NCBI RefSeq assembly: GCF_004118675.1
Contig: NZ_SDHZ01000001.1
Coordinates: 620,001-684,000 of the forward strand
DNA from: Filimonas effusa
GTDB taxonomy: Bacteria > Bacteroidota > Bacteroidia > Chitinophagales > Chitinophagaceae
Reading direction: 5' to 3'
DNA: 64,000 nucleotides
Shown here: piece after piece, positions 50,353-59,036 of the stretch
Numbering within the stretch: position 1 is the stretch's first letter
How the letters are laid out: every line of letters starts with the position of its first letter
Program-made: the position numbers and the translations under genes
Notes under the pieces: generated by a model
Databases searched by the model: none
The model's input: only the letters and a program-made list of their open reading frames with translations
Told to the model about the DNA's origin: nothing

Positions 50353-51114
50353 ATGAAGAAAATAAGAGCAGGCCTGCTTGGCTTTGGTAAAACAGGTAGT
50401 TTGGTAGCTAGAGAGCTATTGAACGATGCCCGCTTTAACCTGAGCTGGGTGATCAGGAGATCAGGACATGAAAAGGGCAAATTCGCTAGTAAGTTGTTAG
50501 ACTTTAACTACGATAGCGCCCGCGTGTATGCTGCCAGTCAGATCAGCGACAGTTTTCATGACGATCACCCTGTAGACGTAATTATTGATTTCTCAGGTCC
50601 TTCAGGTGTATCCCTTTACAGGAAGCCTGTACAGAATGGAGTGAAGATTGTATCCGCCATCTCAAAGTATGAGCCCGCACAGATCAGTCAGATCCGCGAG
50701 TATGCAAATCATACAGCTATAGTACATTCTCCCAACATTACTGTTGGTGCAAACTTCCTGATAGTGGCCTCCCGCTTACTGCAAAAGATTGCACCCCATG
50801 CCGATGTGGAAATAGTGGAGTCTCATTTCAAAGACAAACCCGAAGTATCAGGAACTGCACTGAAAATGGCCGATGCATTAGGTGTTGAAGGAGAAAGGGT
50901 ACATTCCCTCAGGGCCGGAGGTATTGTAGGTAAACATGAAGTTGTTTTTGGTTTGCCCAACCAAACCATACGCCTCATTCACGAAAGTATTCACCGCTCC
51001 GCATTCGGACAAGGCGCCATCTTCGCAGCACTATGGCTGCAGGATAAAAGCCGTGGCTTATTCTCCATGGAAAATATCTTCGCTAACATCCTCGGCGGTC
51101 AATCTTTCTACTAA
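50353..51114 (+). CDS. Dihydrodipicolinate reductase (DapB) family protein, divergent active site
   Basis: This protein of 253 residues has the DapB layout. It has an N-terminal Rossmann domain with GLLGFGKTGSLVARELL, the hinge DVIIDFSGPSGVSLY, SPNITVGANFLIVASRLL, and the catalytic stretch VESHFKDKPEVSGTALKMAD. Canonical DapB has HHxxKxDAPSGTA. Here His158 and Lys162 are kept, but the second His is Phe and the DAPSG substrate loop is changed and one residue shorter. DapB reduces the lysine/diaminopimelate intermediate HTPA. No other lysine gene is adjacent, so this could be a diverged paralog or the organism's sole DapB. The ATG at 50353 follows a 250-bp AT-rich gap. Confidence 0.78.
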   Translation: MKKIRAGLLGFGKTGSLVARELLNDARFNLSWVIRRSGHEKGKFASKLLDFNYDSARVYAASQISDSFHDDHPVDVIIDFSGPSGVSLYRKPVQNGVKIVSAISKYEPAQISQIREYANHTAIVHSPNITVGANFLIVASRLLQKIAPHADVEIVESHFKDKPEVSGTALKMADALGVEGERVHSLRAGGIVGKHEVVFGLPNQTIRLIHESIHRSAFGQGAIFAALWLQDKSRGLFSMENIFANILGGQSFY

Positions 51115-51282
51115 ATAATGCCGGACTGCACTTAAGTAGTCCGGCTTTACCGCCAGCGCCCTTCCAAACTCCATCGGAAATTTCCCGATTTCGGCAGCAA
51201 TCCCGCTGCACTTCCCTGACATTTGTAGTTCGTTTCCTGTTGGATTGCATTTTTCATTGAACAAGAAAACTCGTATCACGGT

Positions 51283-52530
51283 ATGGCTGCTGTGGCTAAA
51301 AAGAAAAAATCAAACCGTTCCCTGTTCTATCGTATATCGGCATGGCTGCATCTGTGGCTGGGGTTGATAACCGGTATTATCGTTATCATCGTTTGCCTTA
51401 CCGGCTGTATCTGGTGTTTCAATGAAGAGATCACTTCCATCCTTGAACCTGAAACACGCGTCGCAAAGCAGGAAAAACCGGTCCTGCCGCCTTCCCGCCT
51501 GATGGCGATCGCTGCTTCCGAACTCAAAGATTATCGTGTCACAAATTATAGCGTTTACCAGGGCAAAGTTTTCGAAGTCTATGCCCAGCCGCTAAACGTC
51601 AAAAGCAATGCAGGTAACGCCAGGCTTTATATCGATCCCTACACCGGTCAGGTAATTAAAAAACGCATTTACGAAAAAGGAGAGGTGCCTTTCTTCCGCT
51701 GGATCCTCAACGGCCACCGTTTCCTCTGGTTCCCATGGAAATTAGGCCGCCCTATAGTGAATTATAGCATCCTCATCTTTGTAATTACACTCATCACCGG
51801 CATTGTGTTATGGTGGCCGCGAAAATGGACGAAAGCAACCCGTGAACAGGCTTTTAAGGTCAAATGGACAGCAAGTCTCAAACGTGTCAACTACGACCTG
51901 CACAATGTCTTTGGCTTTTATTCCCTGCTCATACTCCTGGTCATTTCGCTGACAGGAATGGTATGGGGCATCGAATGGTTCAGTAAAGGAACCTATTGGC
52001 TGACAACAGGTGGACAAACCTTACCGCCTTACTCGACCGTATCCTCCGATACAACAAGGCCGGGTAAAGGTTATCTCCCCGAACAGGCGGCAGACATTGT
52101 ATGGAACAAAGTTGTATCCGCCCACCCGGGAGCAACCGGCTTTTATATGTCATTACCCGATACGGCTGAGCGCAAGTCTTCATTCTTCGTATCTGTTTAT
52201 CCCAAACGTGGCGTGTTCTATAATTTCAAACGATATACCTTCGATCAGTACAATGTAAAGGAACTGAAGCCCGAGAAAGAAGGCGTCTACGATATGTCAT
52301 ACGAAACAGCCTCCGTAGGCACAAAGCTCCGCCGTCTTAACTACGACATTCATGTCGGAGCTATCCTGGGCCTGCCCGGCAAATTCCTGGCCTTCTTTGC
52401 CAGTCTTATCGGCGCCTCTTTACCCATTACCGGCTTCATTATCTGGTGGGGCAAAAAGAAAAAGAAGAAAGGCGGCAAACACCAGCGCAAAACAGTGCTC
52501 TCCCAACACAAAACTCACGCATCAGCCTAA
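51283..52530 (+). CDS. PepSY-associated TM helix protein (PiuB-like)
   Basis: This 415-residue inner-membrane protein has four hydrophobic helices, the first at HLWLGLITGIIVIIVCLTGCIW. The family motif FRWILNGHRFLWFPWKLGRPIVNYS lies between helices 1 and 2, and LHNVFGFYSLLILLVISLTGMVWG is helix 3. PepSY-like periplasmic loops lie between. Members are called iron-regulated membrane proteins and often accompany siderophore receptors, possibly as ferric-siderophore reductases. No TonB receptor is adjacent. The tail is Lys-rich (GKKKKKKGG). A strong terminator follows. Confidence 0.88.
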   Translation: MAAVAKKKKSNRSLFYRISAWLHLWLGLITGIIVIIVCLTGCIWCFNEEITSILEPETRVAKQEKPVLPPSRLMAIAASELKDYRVTNYSVYQGKVFEVYAQPLNVKSNAGNARLYIDPYTGQVIKKRIYEKGEVPFFRWILNGHRFLWFPWKLGRPIVNYSILIFVITLITGIVLWWPRKWTKATREQAFKVKWTASLKRVNYDLHNVFGFYSLLILLVISLTGMVWGIEWFSKGTYWLTTGGQTLPPYSTVSSDTTRPGKGYLPEQAADIVWNKVVSAHPGATGFYMSLPDTAERKSSFFVSVYPKRGVFYNFKRYTFDQYNVKELKPEKEGVYDMSYETASVGTKLRRLNYDIHVGAILGLPGKFLAFFASLIGASLPITGFIIWWGKKKKKKGGKHQRKTVLSQHKTHASA

Positions 52531-52552
52531 ATAACAATCACCGTTATAGAAC

Positions 52553-52587
52553 AAAAAGTCTTCCCGCCTGACGCAGGAAGACTTTTT
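52553..52587. terminator. Intrinsic terminator, bidirectional
   Basis: AAAAAGTCTTCC (52553-52564) pairs perfectly with GGAAGACTTTTT (52576-52587) around an 11-nt loop. Located between the PepSY gene and the convergent small gene at 52618, it can serve both. Confidence 0.85.
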
Positions 52588-52617
52588 AATAAGCAGGGGA
52601 TAGGGTTGTTTAAGAAA

Positions 52618-52836
52618 TTAATCGTATTTATCTTTTACATATTTCGAAATATAGGTGCTCAAACCCTTCCCCGCAGCAGCTAACTGTTTCATCTTTTCAA
52701 CATGGCGCATACCTGCCCCCTCGTAACTATAAGTATACGTTCTGTCTCCTCCGGAGAATTTAACAACGATGTAAGCATTACCTGTTTCGTATCCCAGGAC
52801 GCCTGAGTTTCCGCTTAAATTCTTATACCGTTTCAT
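52618..52836 (-). CDS. Small KTSC-like domain protein
   Basis: This 72-residue soluble protein has the segment SGVLGYETGNAYIVVKFSGGDRTYTYSYEG followed by a helix and YISKYVKDKYD. The length and strand-helix pattern resemble KTSC domains, described as possible RNA- or nucleotide-associated small domains, although the KTSC tetrad itself is not intact. It is the last gene of the minus-strand run and lies 25 bp after the vWA-like gene. Confidence 0.6.
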   Translation of the reverse strand: MKRYKNLSGNSGVLGYETGNAYIVVKFSGGDRTYTYSYEGAGMRHVEKMKQLAAAGKGLSTYISKYVKDKYD

Positions 52837-52861
52837 AATAGGCTCATTGGCTTGCGAATTA

Positions 52862-53854
52862 CTATAACTTCTCTACTCCAAGAAAGTTAAGGATGATTTT
52901 CTCTGCTTCGTCTTTCGAACTGGCATAAGGATGTAATTCAAAACGCTTTACTTTGGAGGCCTCCAGCCACTCTGTCCAGAATAATTGAATGATCTCCATA
53001 TCTGTAGGCAGCACAGTGGCAGTACCGCCTTTCGATAAAGAACGATCATATAATTCCATTACTAACACCTCAAGGTTCTTTAGGTTTTCATTGGCCACAG
53101 GTTTTATCTGGAATTTTTTACTTTTCCTTAAAAAGTCCCGCATATTAGTTACCCCCGACGATAGATAAGCTTTTCTAAACCGGTCAATGGTGTTTTTGCT
53201 TAAGTCAACACCTTGCCCGAATATCCCTGCTTCAATATACCCGTCTGTCGCTAAGATCAGTACATTCCGATAGGTATTAATGAAAACATTCGATTCATAC
53301 CTCACAGCCGCTTCAGGCGCAAGCACACGTTTGTTGTCTATTCCCTGGTTAAAATAACTCCAGATATCTGCACCAAAGTTCTCCTTTGCCGCAAGCCCGT
53401 TCATTTTCTGGAATTCAGCTCTCATGTCGCCAATGTCTTTCCTTAATGTTTCTTTTACTCCATTTCTCTCCGCTATATAGGCGATCCGCTCATTTTGATT
53501 TTTGAACCTTCCGAAATCAATAAAAAGCTTATCCGTATTTACCGCATATTGAGTGATCAGGCCTTTGTTGATAAAGTCAACGAGTAATTTATCTTTTTGA
53601 TTTTCCGATCTTTTGCAGCGAAGGATCGAAGGGTAAAGATTTTGAGTGACAATGGAAAGAATATCCCCGTCGTTAAGTGGTCTTTTATAAAGAGTTGGAT
53701 TGACCCGATTTGACAAATCAGAAGAAAAAATAAGATTGAAATGTACCGTATTGTAGGTTTTGCCGGCAGCTGCCACGTGCATAGCAGGTTCTGTCATCTG
53801 GCATTGCAGAAAGGAAAGCAGTAACAGCGATCCTGCGAAAATGAGTTTATGCAT
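52862..53854 (-). CDS. Exported vWA-like protein, hypothetical
   Basis: This 330-residue protein has an N-terminal hydrophobic segment with a possible lipidation site (LSFLQCQM, Cys18). The body looks like a von Willebrand A fold. FNLIFSSDLSNRVNP (37-51) resembles a MIDAS loop with DxS followed by N-R instead of DxSxS, and NVLILATDGYIEAG supplies the TDG strand. I do not recognise a named family. Its start overlaps the stop of the PLD-like gene by 8 bp, so the two are translationally coupled and probably work together at the envelope. Confidence 0.65.
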   Translation of the reverse strand: MHKLIFAGSLLLLSFLQCQMTEPAMHVAAAGKTYNTVHFNLIFSSDLSNRVNPTLYKRPLNDGDILSIVTQNLYPSILRCKRSENQKDKLLVDFINKGLITQYAVNTDKLFIDFGRFKNQNERIAYIAERNGVKETLRKDIGDMRAEFQKMNGLAAKENFGADIWSYFNQGIDNKRVLAPEAAVRYESNVFINTYRNVLILATDGYIEAGIFGQGVDLSKNTIDRFRKAYLSSGVTNMRDFLRKSKKFQIKPVANENLKNLEVLVMELYDRSLSKGGTATVLPTDMEIIQLFWTEWLEASKVKRFELHPYASSKDEAEKIILNFLGVEKL

Positions 53855-55853
53855 CTTGGTTGATTTTTACACGTTTGTCAATGACATTGCTGGCAAGTTT
53901 TTCGTCTTGCCACTCTGTTGCAACCTGGGCAGCCTGGCTTGCCTTAAGACTCGCCTTCGATACGGCATATTCCTGGAACAGCAGATCATTCCATCCCTCC
54001 AGGAATATATTGATGCGGTCTTTTAATGCGTCAAGGGAAATACGGATATTATCCGACTGCACACGTGTTGTATAAATCGCCGCAATTCTGTCTATTGTTG
54101 CAGACGCCTGAATAAGTTGTTGTTTTCTCTTTTGAAGATCCTGGTTTAATGATTGCGGAAGGTTCGATAGCTCAAGATCTATATGTTTTATTTCCGCTTT
54201 TAATTGTATTGAATGCTTTTCCAATACGGCGACCTCTTCTTTTAATATAGCTATCTTCTCCAGGTTGCTGTTAAGCTCTTCTTGTAGATGTTTGACGGCA
54301 AGCCTGTTCGATAGGGTAATGTTATCCGGGTTGCGCTCTTCAAAAATGCTTATGAACTTCTTGAATACAACCTTGAACAGAAATAAGCCGGCAGCGCCAA
54401 ATACAAATACAAGATAAAAATGGGGATCAGCAAAAACCATTTGAAACTTCCAGGGCACGTTAACGGTACCGCGGGAGTAATTTATCTCGTAAATAGTTTG
54501 AGTTACTTGATACGCAATAACGGCATCTGCAAAAAGGATCAGCACCGTAAGCGCGGCCTTACCCAGCTTCGACCATCTGGAGCGGGCATATTGGTCAATA
54601 ACAGATAAGATGATGAGGAGGAGAGGGAAGGCGAGAATGAACATTGGCGTCGTGCCTCCTCTTTCAAAAGCCTTATGTAAGGCCTTGGAATCAAAGATCT
54701 GGGTAGCAGCCACAGGTATGTTTTGCAACTGCTGCTCGGCTGCGTCCTGGGCGCTGAAGAGTAAGATGTAAGCACCCGATGAATAGAAAAGAAAGATGTA
54801 AAAAACTAAGACGATTCCAAATAACATTGTGGGAATGAATTCGAACCATTTGAACTTGGGCCTTAGGATAGCACCCTCTTTCTCTTTTATCTGTTTGTCT
54901 AATTGATAATTCTTTTCTTCTAAAACAGGGATCTTGTCCTGCCTGATCTTCTCGATACTTTTGCTGGTAACTTCCAATTCCGTTTCCTGGTTCGTTCGCG
55001 ATACCTCTAGGTTGGTTTTGCCGATTACATGCGCCCGCTCAAGGAAGTCAATTTGTATCTCGCTGTTCCTGGTTATATTGTCCTGGCTCTTGATTCGCTG
55101 CTCTTCAATCTTTGCAACCAGCCGGGTTTTCTTGTCTTCAACAACATCGATGTCATTGATGAAAACATAATACAGGGTATCAAAAGCCTTGTATAACACC
55201 TGGTGATCGCCATTATTAGCATTGCATCGCGAGAAACCATGTTCCCGCAGCAACTTCCGGTCAAAATTCCTGATCTCCGCAGCGATCATCGTATCCAGCA
55301 CCTGCTCAAATTCCATCCCGGCCTTTGCGGAAACATCTACGGGAATACCCTTCGGTAGCTCTGCTCTGGAAACAGCTATAGTAGGCTTACTTACAGGTTC
55401 TCCATTTTGTTCAAGAATTCGGTTTTTAATCTCATGGAAATTCTCAATGAGCGAACGGATGGTCTCACTATGGTTGGTGCTGATAATACTCTCATGATTA
55501 TTCTTTTTTGCATTGACACTCCAGTTGTAGGAACCATGAAGAGCGATCCGTTGGTCAATAACGCAGAACTTTTGGTTCATAATGCCATAACCACTGTTCT
55601 TTATCTTGTAAACAAAAGCTCCTTTTGATACAAGTAAACCGAAGTCCAGCTTCTCATTCTCCTGGTTATCCGCAATAATAACTTCCACGCGAACCCCCTC
55701 CGCTAGCTTTCCCAACAGAATATTAAAAAGATCTTCATCTGTAAACCACGCAGTAGCCAGTAGTATTTCAAATGTAGCCTTGTACAATTCGCTTTGTATA
55801 CAGGCATAGATCTCCTTATTGTCATTAATGACTTTTTGATCAATTGTTTCCAT
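53847..55853 (-). CDS. Membrane protein with N-terminal PLD-like domain and coiled coil
   Basis: This 668-residue protein begins with a single phospholipase-D-like module (1-165): LLATAWFTDEDLFNILL, then MNQKFCVIDQRIALHGSYNWS. The HxK motif is Asn93-Gln-Lys95, so the usual catalytic His is missing, while Asp100 and GSYN remain. A coiled coil (about 240-330) leads into four transmembrane helices (about 340-520), and a second coiled coil and helical tail follow. It is predicted to be an inner-membrane protein with cytoplasmic ends. The family is unknown to me. It is coupled to the vWA-like gene and follows two small Cys proteins and a two-component pair on the same strand. Confidence 0.7.
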   Translation of the reverse strand: METIDQKVINDNKEIYACIQSELYKATFEILLATAWFTDEDLFNILLGKLAEGVRVEVIIADNQENEKLDFGLLVSKGAFVYKIKNSGYGIMNQKFCVIDQRIALHGSYNWSVNAKKNNHESIISTNHSETIRSLIENFHEIKNRILEQNGEPVSKPTIAVSRAELPKGIPVDVSAKAGMEFEQVLDTMIAAEIRNFDRKLLREHGFSRCNANNGDHQVLYKAFDTLYYVFINDIDVVEDKKTRLVAKIEEQRIKSQDNITRNSEIQIDFLERAHVIGKTNLEVSRTNQETELEVTSKSIEKIRQDKIPVLEEKNYQLDKQIKEKEGAILRPKFKWFEFIPTMLFGIVLVFYIFLFYSSGAYILLFSAQDAAEQQLQNIPVAATQIFDSKALHKAFERGGTTPMFILAFPLLLIILSVIDQYARSRWSKLGKAALTVLILFADAVIAYQVTQTIYEINYSRGTVNVPWKFQMVFADPHFYLVFVFGAAGLFLFKVVFKKFISIFEERNPDNITLSNRLAVKHLQEELNSNLEKIAILKEEVAVLEKHSIQLKAEIKHIDLELSNLPQSLNQDLQKRKQQLIQASATIDRIAAIYTTRVQSDNIRISLDALKDRINIFLEGWNDLLFQEYAVSKASLKASQAAQVATEWQDEKLASNVIDKRVKINQDA

Positions 55854-55871
55854 TATGATGTAGGTATTAAG

Positions 55872-56084
55872 TTATCGCTCCCATCTGCAAACCGTTTTGC
55901 CATTCTCTTCGGCACTTTCTTTTTTAATCCTTACAATTTTGTGCTTGCAGTTATTCAATCCCGGGCAGTTCTCCCTGTAATGGTATTTCTTGGCAGTAGA
56001 ACTTTGGCAGATATAAACATACGTGGGCGCTTCATTACATATAGATCCATTTAGCAGCATAACTGCAAGTAAGAGTGCTTTCAT
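55872..56084 (-). CDS. Small exported Cys-containing protein
   Basis: This 70-residue protein has a short signal peptide (MKALLLAVMLLNGSIC). A mature part carries YVYICQSSTAKKYHYRENCPGLNNC and a closing TVCRWE. This pattern of Cys and His recurs in small exported proteins of Bacteroidota whose function is not known. The spacing (C..YH..C..L..C....C) suggests metal binding or disulfides. It lies 18 bp upstream of the PLD-like gene in the same direction. Confidence 0.65.
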   Translation of the reverse strand: MKALLLAVMLLNGSICNEAPTYVYICQSSTAKKYHYRENCPGLNNCKHKIVRIKKESAEENGKTVCRWER

Positions 56085-56157
56085 TCAGGGCGCATATTAT
56101 TGGTTGGTACATAGGTATTAGCCTCTGCTCCTCTAAGAGATTGCAGAGGGGCTGTCA

Positions 56158-56367
56158 TTATCTGGTATGACAGCCAGGTGAACAAAACTTACATCCGTCG
56201 ACCTTATCATATTTTGCCCGCGCAGCAGCTACTGCCGGATAGCAGGATGTAAATATTCCCAGGTGGTCCCTGTTGTTTACCGAAGGAAGGAATTGGCAGT
56301 CTTCATTATGCACTTCGTGATAACCGTCTGGCTGCGCTCGGTTTGATACATAGTAGCTCTTTGACAT
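56158..56367 (-). CDS. Small conserved Cys/His protein, hypothetical
   Basis: This 69-residue soluble protein begins MSKSYYVSNRAQPDGYHEVHNEDC and ends CKFCSPGCHTR. The conserved-looking pattern HEVHxxxC, LGxFxSC and CxxCxxxC suggests a metal site. I recall similar short proteins in Bacteroidota, with no known function. The start at 56367 is chosen over a longer frame to 56460 because a consensus -7 element (56388-56395, minus strand) lies between them. Confidence 0.68.
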   Translation of the reverse strand: MSKSYYVSNRAQPDGYHEVHNEDCQFLPSVNNRDHLGIFTSCYPAVAAARAKYDKVDGCKFCSPGCHTR

Positions 56368-56387
56368 TGTTGTTGCTTTTGATGTAT

Positions 56388-56395
56388 CAAAAATA
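56388..56395 (-). promoter_or_regulatory. -7 promoter element TATTTTTG (minus strand)
   Basis: Exact TAnnTTTG match on the minus strand, predicting a start near 56382, about 15 nt before the ATG of the small Cys/His protein. It separates the two-component genes from the downstream effector-like genes. Confidence 0.45.
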
Positions 56396-56435
56396 GATAG
56401 GAGAACAAACTGTTTCTTACGGGAAACCGTAATCG

Positions 56436-57101
56436 CTAAATAACCCCCATGTCCTTGCAATACGCTATGAGCTGTTCGTTCTTCGACATCTCTAAAGAAC
56501 TCTTGATAACATTAAGGCGTTTCTCTATACTGCTTAAACTCGATGGGTGGATTTTCTTTTGCTGTAAATGAAGAGGAATGTCTTTCTGAGGTGTGCCATC
56601 TGCAAGTGCTTGTATAACTGCGATATCGAAATCGTTGAAGTTAAAACAGTTTTCGCTTTCAGCTTTTTGCCTCAGATGTCTTGGATAATAGATCTGGTTT
56701 TTCGATATGCTTTCTATCGCCTGTTTTAGCTCCTTGGCGTCATTTCTGGCCTTACGCACATAACCGTCTATCTCAAGCTCATCGAATAAACGCTTGATGA
56801 CAGCGCCGCCGCTTTCAGCCGAAAATACCAGTATGCGCAGGTCTTGCTGAACCTGCCTCGCCGCCGTAATCAACTCGGCGCCACCCGGTATCTTTTGTTT
56901 ATTATGGTCCGGTTCAAAATACAGATCTGTGATTAAAAGATCGTACGACTCATCATTCTTTTTACTTCTCTCTATCCTTGCCAAAGCGTCGTCGCAGTAA
57001 TATACGTAATCGGGACTGCCTATTCCCAGCTCTTCAAGTGTCCTTTGTAAAGAGAGGTTGGCGCTCTCATGATCTTCAGCTATCAGTACTTTTTGTATCA
57101 T
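56436..57101 (-). CDS. Response regulator with receiver and HTH-like output
   Basis: This 221-residue regulator has a receiver domain (1-125) with acidic pocket AEDH near residue 8-11, phospho-acceptor Asp59 in LLITDLYF, the conserved Ser/Thr strand LVFSAES, and Lys in VRKAR. The output region (about 150-221) has FDIAVIQALADGTPQKDIPLHLQ, like a LuxR-type helix-turn-helix but without the full motif. It starts 6 bp after the histidine kinase stop, as expected of a cognate pair. Targets may include the downstream small Cys protein and PLD-like genes. Confidence 0.88.
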   Translation of the reverse strand: MIQKVLIAEDHESANLSLQRTLEELGIGSPDYVYYCDDALARIERSKKNDESYDLLITDLYFEPDHNKQKIPGGAELITAARQVQQDLRILVFSAESGGAVIKRLFDELEIDGYVRKARNDAKELKQAIESISKNQIYYPRHLRQKAESENCFNFNDFDIAVIQALADGTPQKDIPLHLQQKKIHPSSLSSIEKRLNVIKSSLEMSKNEQLIAYCKDMGVI

Positions 57102-57107
57102 TTTAAT

Positions 57108-58781
57108 TTATCCTATTGGGAAAGAAATCAGGATTTTAAGCCCTGTCGTTGTCTTATTGTCAAAACTAATCTTCCCCCGGATAGTCGTTATACGGGAAAC
57201 CGTATTATTAAGTCCGTTCCCGTAACGAAATTCGGCCGGCAAACCAATGCCGTCATCTGTATATTGAATTTGTACCTGGTTCTCCTGTTGTCCAAACTTG
57301 ATAACCACGTTGCCGGCGGAACTATGTTTTTTCATATTAACCATAAGCTCTTGTAATATGCATTTCACTTCCTGCCTCACATTTAAACTAACTCTTTCCC
57401 AAAGCTCCTCGCGGCTCCCAACAACCAGTACTCTCCTGCTGCCATTGGCAAATGATTCAAGTAGCTTATTTAATTCGTCATGAAAAATGGCATGAGCGCT
57501 ATCCTGCTTTTCATACGATATGTCACGTGACCGCTCATACATATCTTCAATTTTATCCAGTAAGAGATTTTTTTCTACGTGATCCTGGTGTTCGATCTCT
57601 GTCATGATGCGGTAAAGCCCGTTGGCAACAATGTCATGAACTTTTTGGGAGGTCTTCAGCCTGCTTTCACGGACGGTGTTTTCTGCCTTGAGCAGTACCT
57701 GCTGCTTTCGCTTGCGAAACCATACTATCAGGAACACAATTGTTAATGACAACAGCAATCCTGCAAAAATGAAGATCAAACGCTGACGGATCATCTCGGA
57801 CTGCTTTTCCGCGTTCTCCTTTTGTAGCTGCAGGTTCTCAGCCTTGTGTTTCTCCGCCTCATAACGGATAAGCGCAAACTGGTTCTTGGCCGCATTTCGT
57901 TTTTGCTGTAGACTGTCATTTAATTGAAGATAACGTTCAAAATATGCCTGGGTTGCTTGCACCGGCGATAGCTTGATAAGCTTCTGTAGCGCTTCTAGTT
58001 GATCATCCGGACTCTCAAGCTTTTGGGCTATTGCATACATCATTTTCGAGTAGAACAAAGCCGAGTCAGGATGTGGAAGAAAATGATAGTCTGCCAAATG
58101 GGCATAGCTCGCATTTTGCCCCCATTCGTCCTTTACCCGCTTTTCAATCTGAAGGGCGCTTGAAAACGGTGGAACCGCATTGTAGCTGGAATCCTTCAGC
58201 CACTTTGTTTTGGCAAGATTCGATAGTATACGTGCATATTCTTTGGTGTCGGGCGTCGCTACATTTAATAAAGAATCATAAAGCGACAGGGCCTGCGTAT
58301 ACTGCTGTAGGTTTTGAAACGCAACCGCTTTATTATTAAGTATGCGCCACTTGAATTTGGCCTCCGGGCTAAATCGCAATGCGAGATCATAATACCTGAT
58401 GGCTGTTTCATAATTACCCAGGCGTGAACTGGTTAATCCCAGCTCATTATAGTTGGCCGAAAGACAGTAGTGATCCCCTGCTTTCTTTTCGTCGAGGTGT
58501 TTTAATGAAAGCAGCAGGTTTTCCTGGCTTCCAAAATAGTCGCCCGCATCCGATTGTATGGAGGCCATATAACTATAGGAAACAGCTACCTGTGAACTGT
58601 CTTTGGAGTTGCCTGCTACATCATTGAAATAATAAAAGGCAGAGTCCTTGTTACCATAGTAAAAAAGCGATTCCGCTTTCTTGTAATTCGGCTCTTTCTT
58701 CGCAAGATGGGGTGCAGGATGCCGGTCGCAGGCGCAAACATAAAAAGCAAGGGCCGTTAAATAAAGATTGCGGGTTTTCAA
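57108..58781 (-). CDS. TPR-containing sensor histidine kinase (HisKA_3-like)
   Basis: This 557-residue kinase has an N-terminal lipoprotein-like or signal segment (ALAFYVCACDRH), about seven TPR-type helical repeats (30-290), and one transmembrane helix (about 328-348, LIFIFAGLLLSLTIVFLIVWF). A dimerisation/phosphoacceptor region has His382 in KVHDIVANGLYRI, and the ATPase has ELMVNMKKHS (N-box), YTDDGIGLP and GNGLNN (G-boxes). The TPR part is outside the cytoplasm and probably senses a partner protein. Length and order are typical of Bacteroidota TPR-type kinases. Confidence 0.9.
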   Translation of the reverse strand: MKTRNLYLTALAFYVCACDRHPAPHLAKKEPNYKKAESLFYYGNKDSAFYYFNDVAGNSKDSSQVAVSYSYMASIQSDAGDYFGSQENLLLSLKHLDEKKAGDHYCLSANYNELGLTSSRLGNYETAIRYYDLALRFSPEAKFKWRILNNKAVAFQNLQQYTQALSLYDSLLNVATPDTKEYARILSNLAKTKWLKDSSYNAVPPFSSALQIEKRVKDEWGQNASYAHLADYHFLPHPDSALFYSKMMYAIAQKLESPDDQLEALQKLIKLSPVQATQAYFERYLQLNDSLQQKRNAAKNQFALIRYEAEKHKAENLQLQKENAEKQSEMIRQRLIFIFAGLLLSLTIVFLIVWFRKRKQQVLLKAENTVRESRLKTSQKVHDIVANGLYRIMTEIEHQDHVEKNLLLDKIEDMYERSRDISYEKQDSAHAIFHDELNKLLESFANGSRRVLVVGSREELWERVSLNVRQEVKCILQELMVNMKKHSSAGNVVIKFGQQENQVQIQYTDDGIGLPAEFRYGNGLNNTVSRITTIRGKISFDNKTTTGLKILISFPIG

Positions 58782-58868
58782 AATAGCAATTTGACATAAA
58801 AATAGAAAAAGAATAATTTTATTATGATAAAAAATAAGGCAAGATTACTCTTGCCTTACCATTTACAA

Positions 58869-59036
58869 TTAAGGATTCGCTGGAGGAGGTGGAGGTGGTG
58901 CTGGCGGAACATGATCCGTTTCACCGCCTGTATCACCGTCATTGGTGGTTTGTGCTGTATTATGACTGCCAGACTGCGAGCCCGTGAGATTTGGACATAC
59001 CAATCCCAGGAACATATAGAAGAATATGTATATCAT
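58869..59036 (-). CDS. Small exported protein with polyproline tail, 55 aa
   Basis: ATG at 59036, preceded on the minus strand by an A-rich AAATTAAA, opens 55 codons. The product has a hydrophobic start (MIYIFFYMFLGLVCPNL), a polar Ser/Asn/Thr/Gly/Asp segment, and a tail with HVPPAPPPPPPANP. It sits 87 bp upstream of the kinase gene on the same strand. Its signal-like N-terminus and position suggest a short exported peptide, perhaps a ligand or lipoprotein (Cys14). It is too small for confident assignment. Confidence 0.45.
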   Translation of the reverse strand: MIYIFFYMFLGLVCPNLTGSQSGSHNTAQTTNDGDTGGETDHVPPAPPPPPPANP

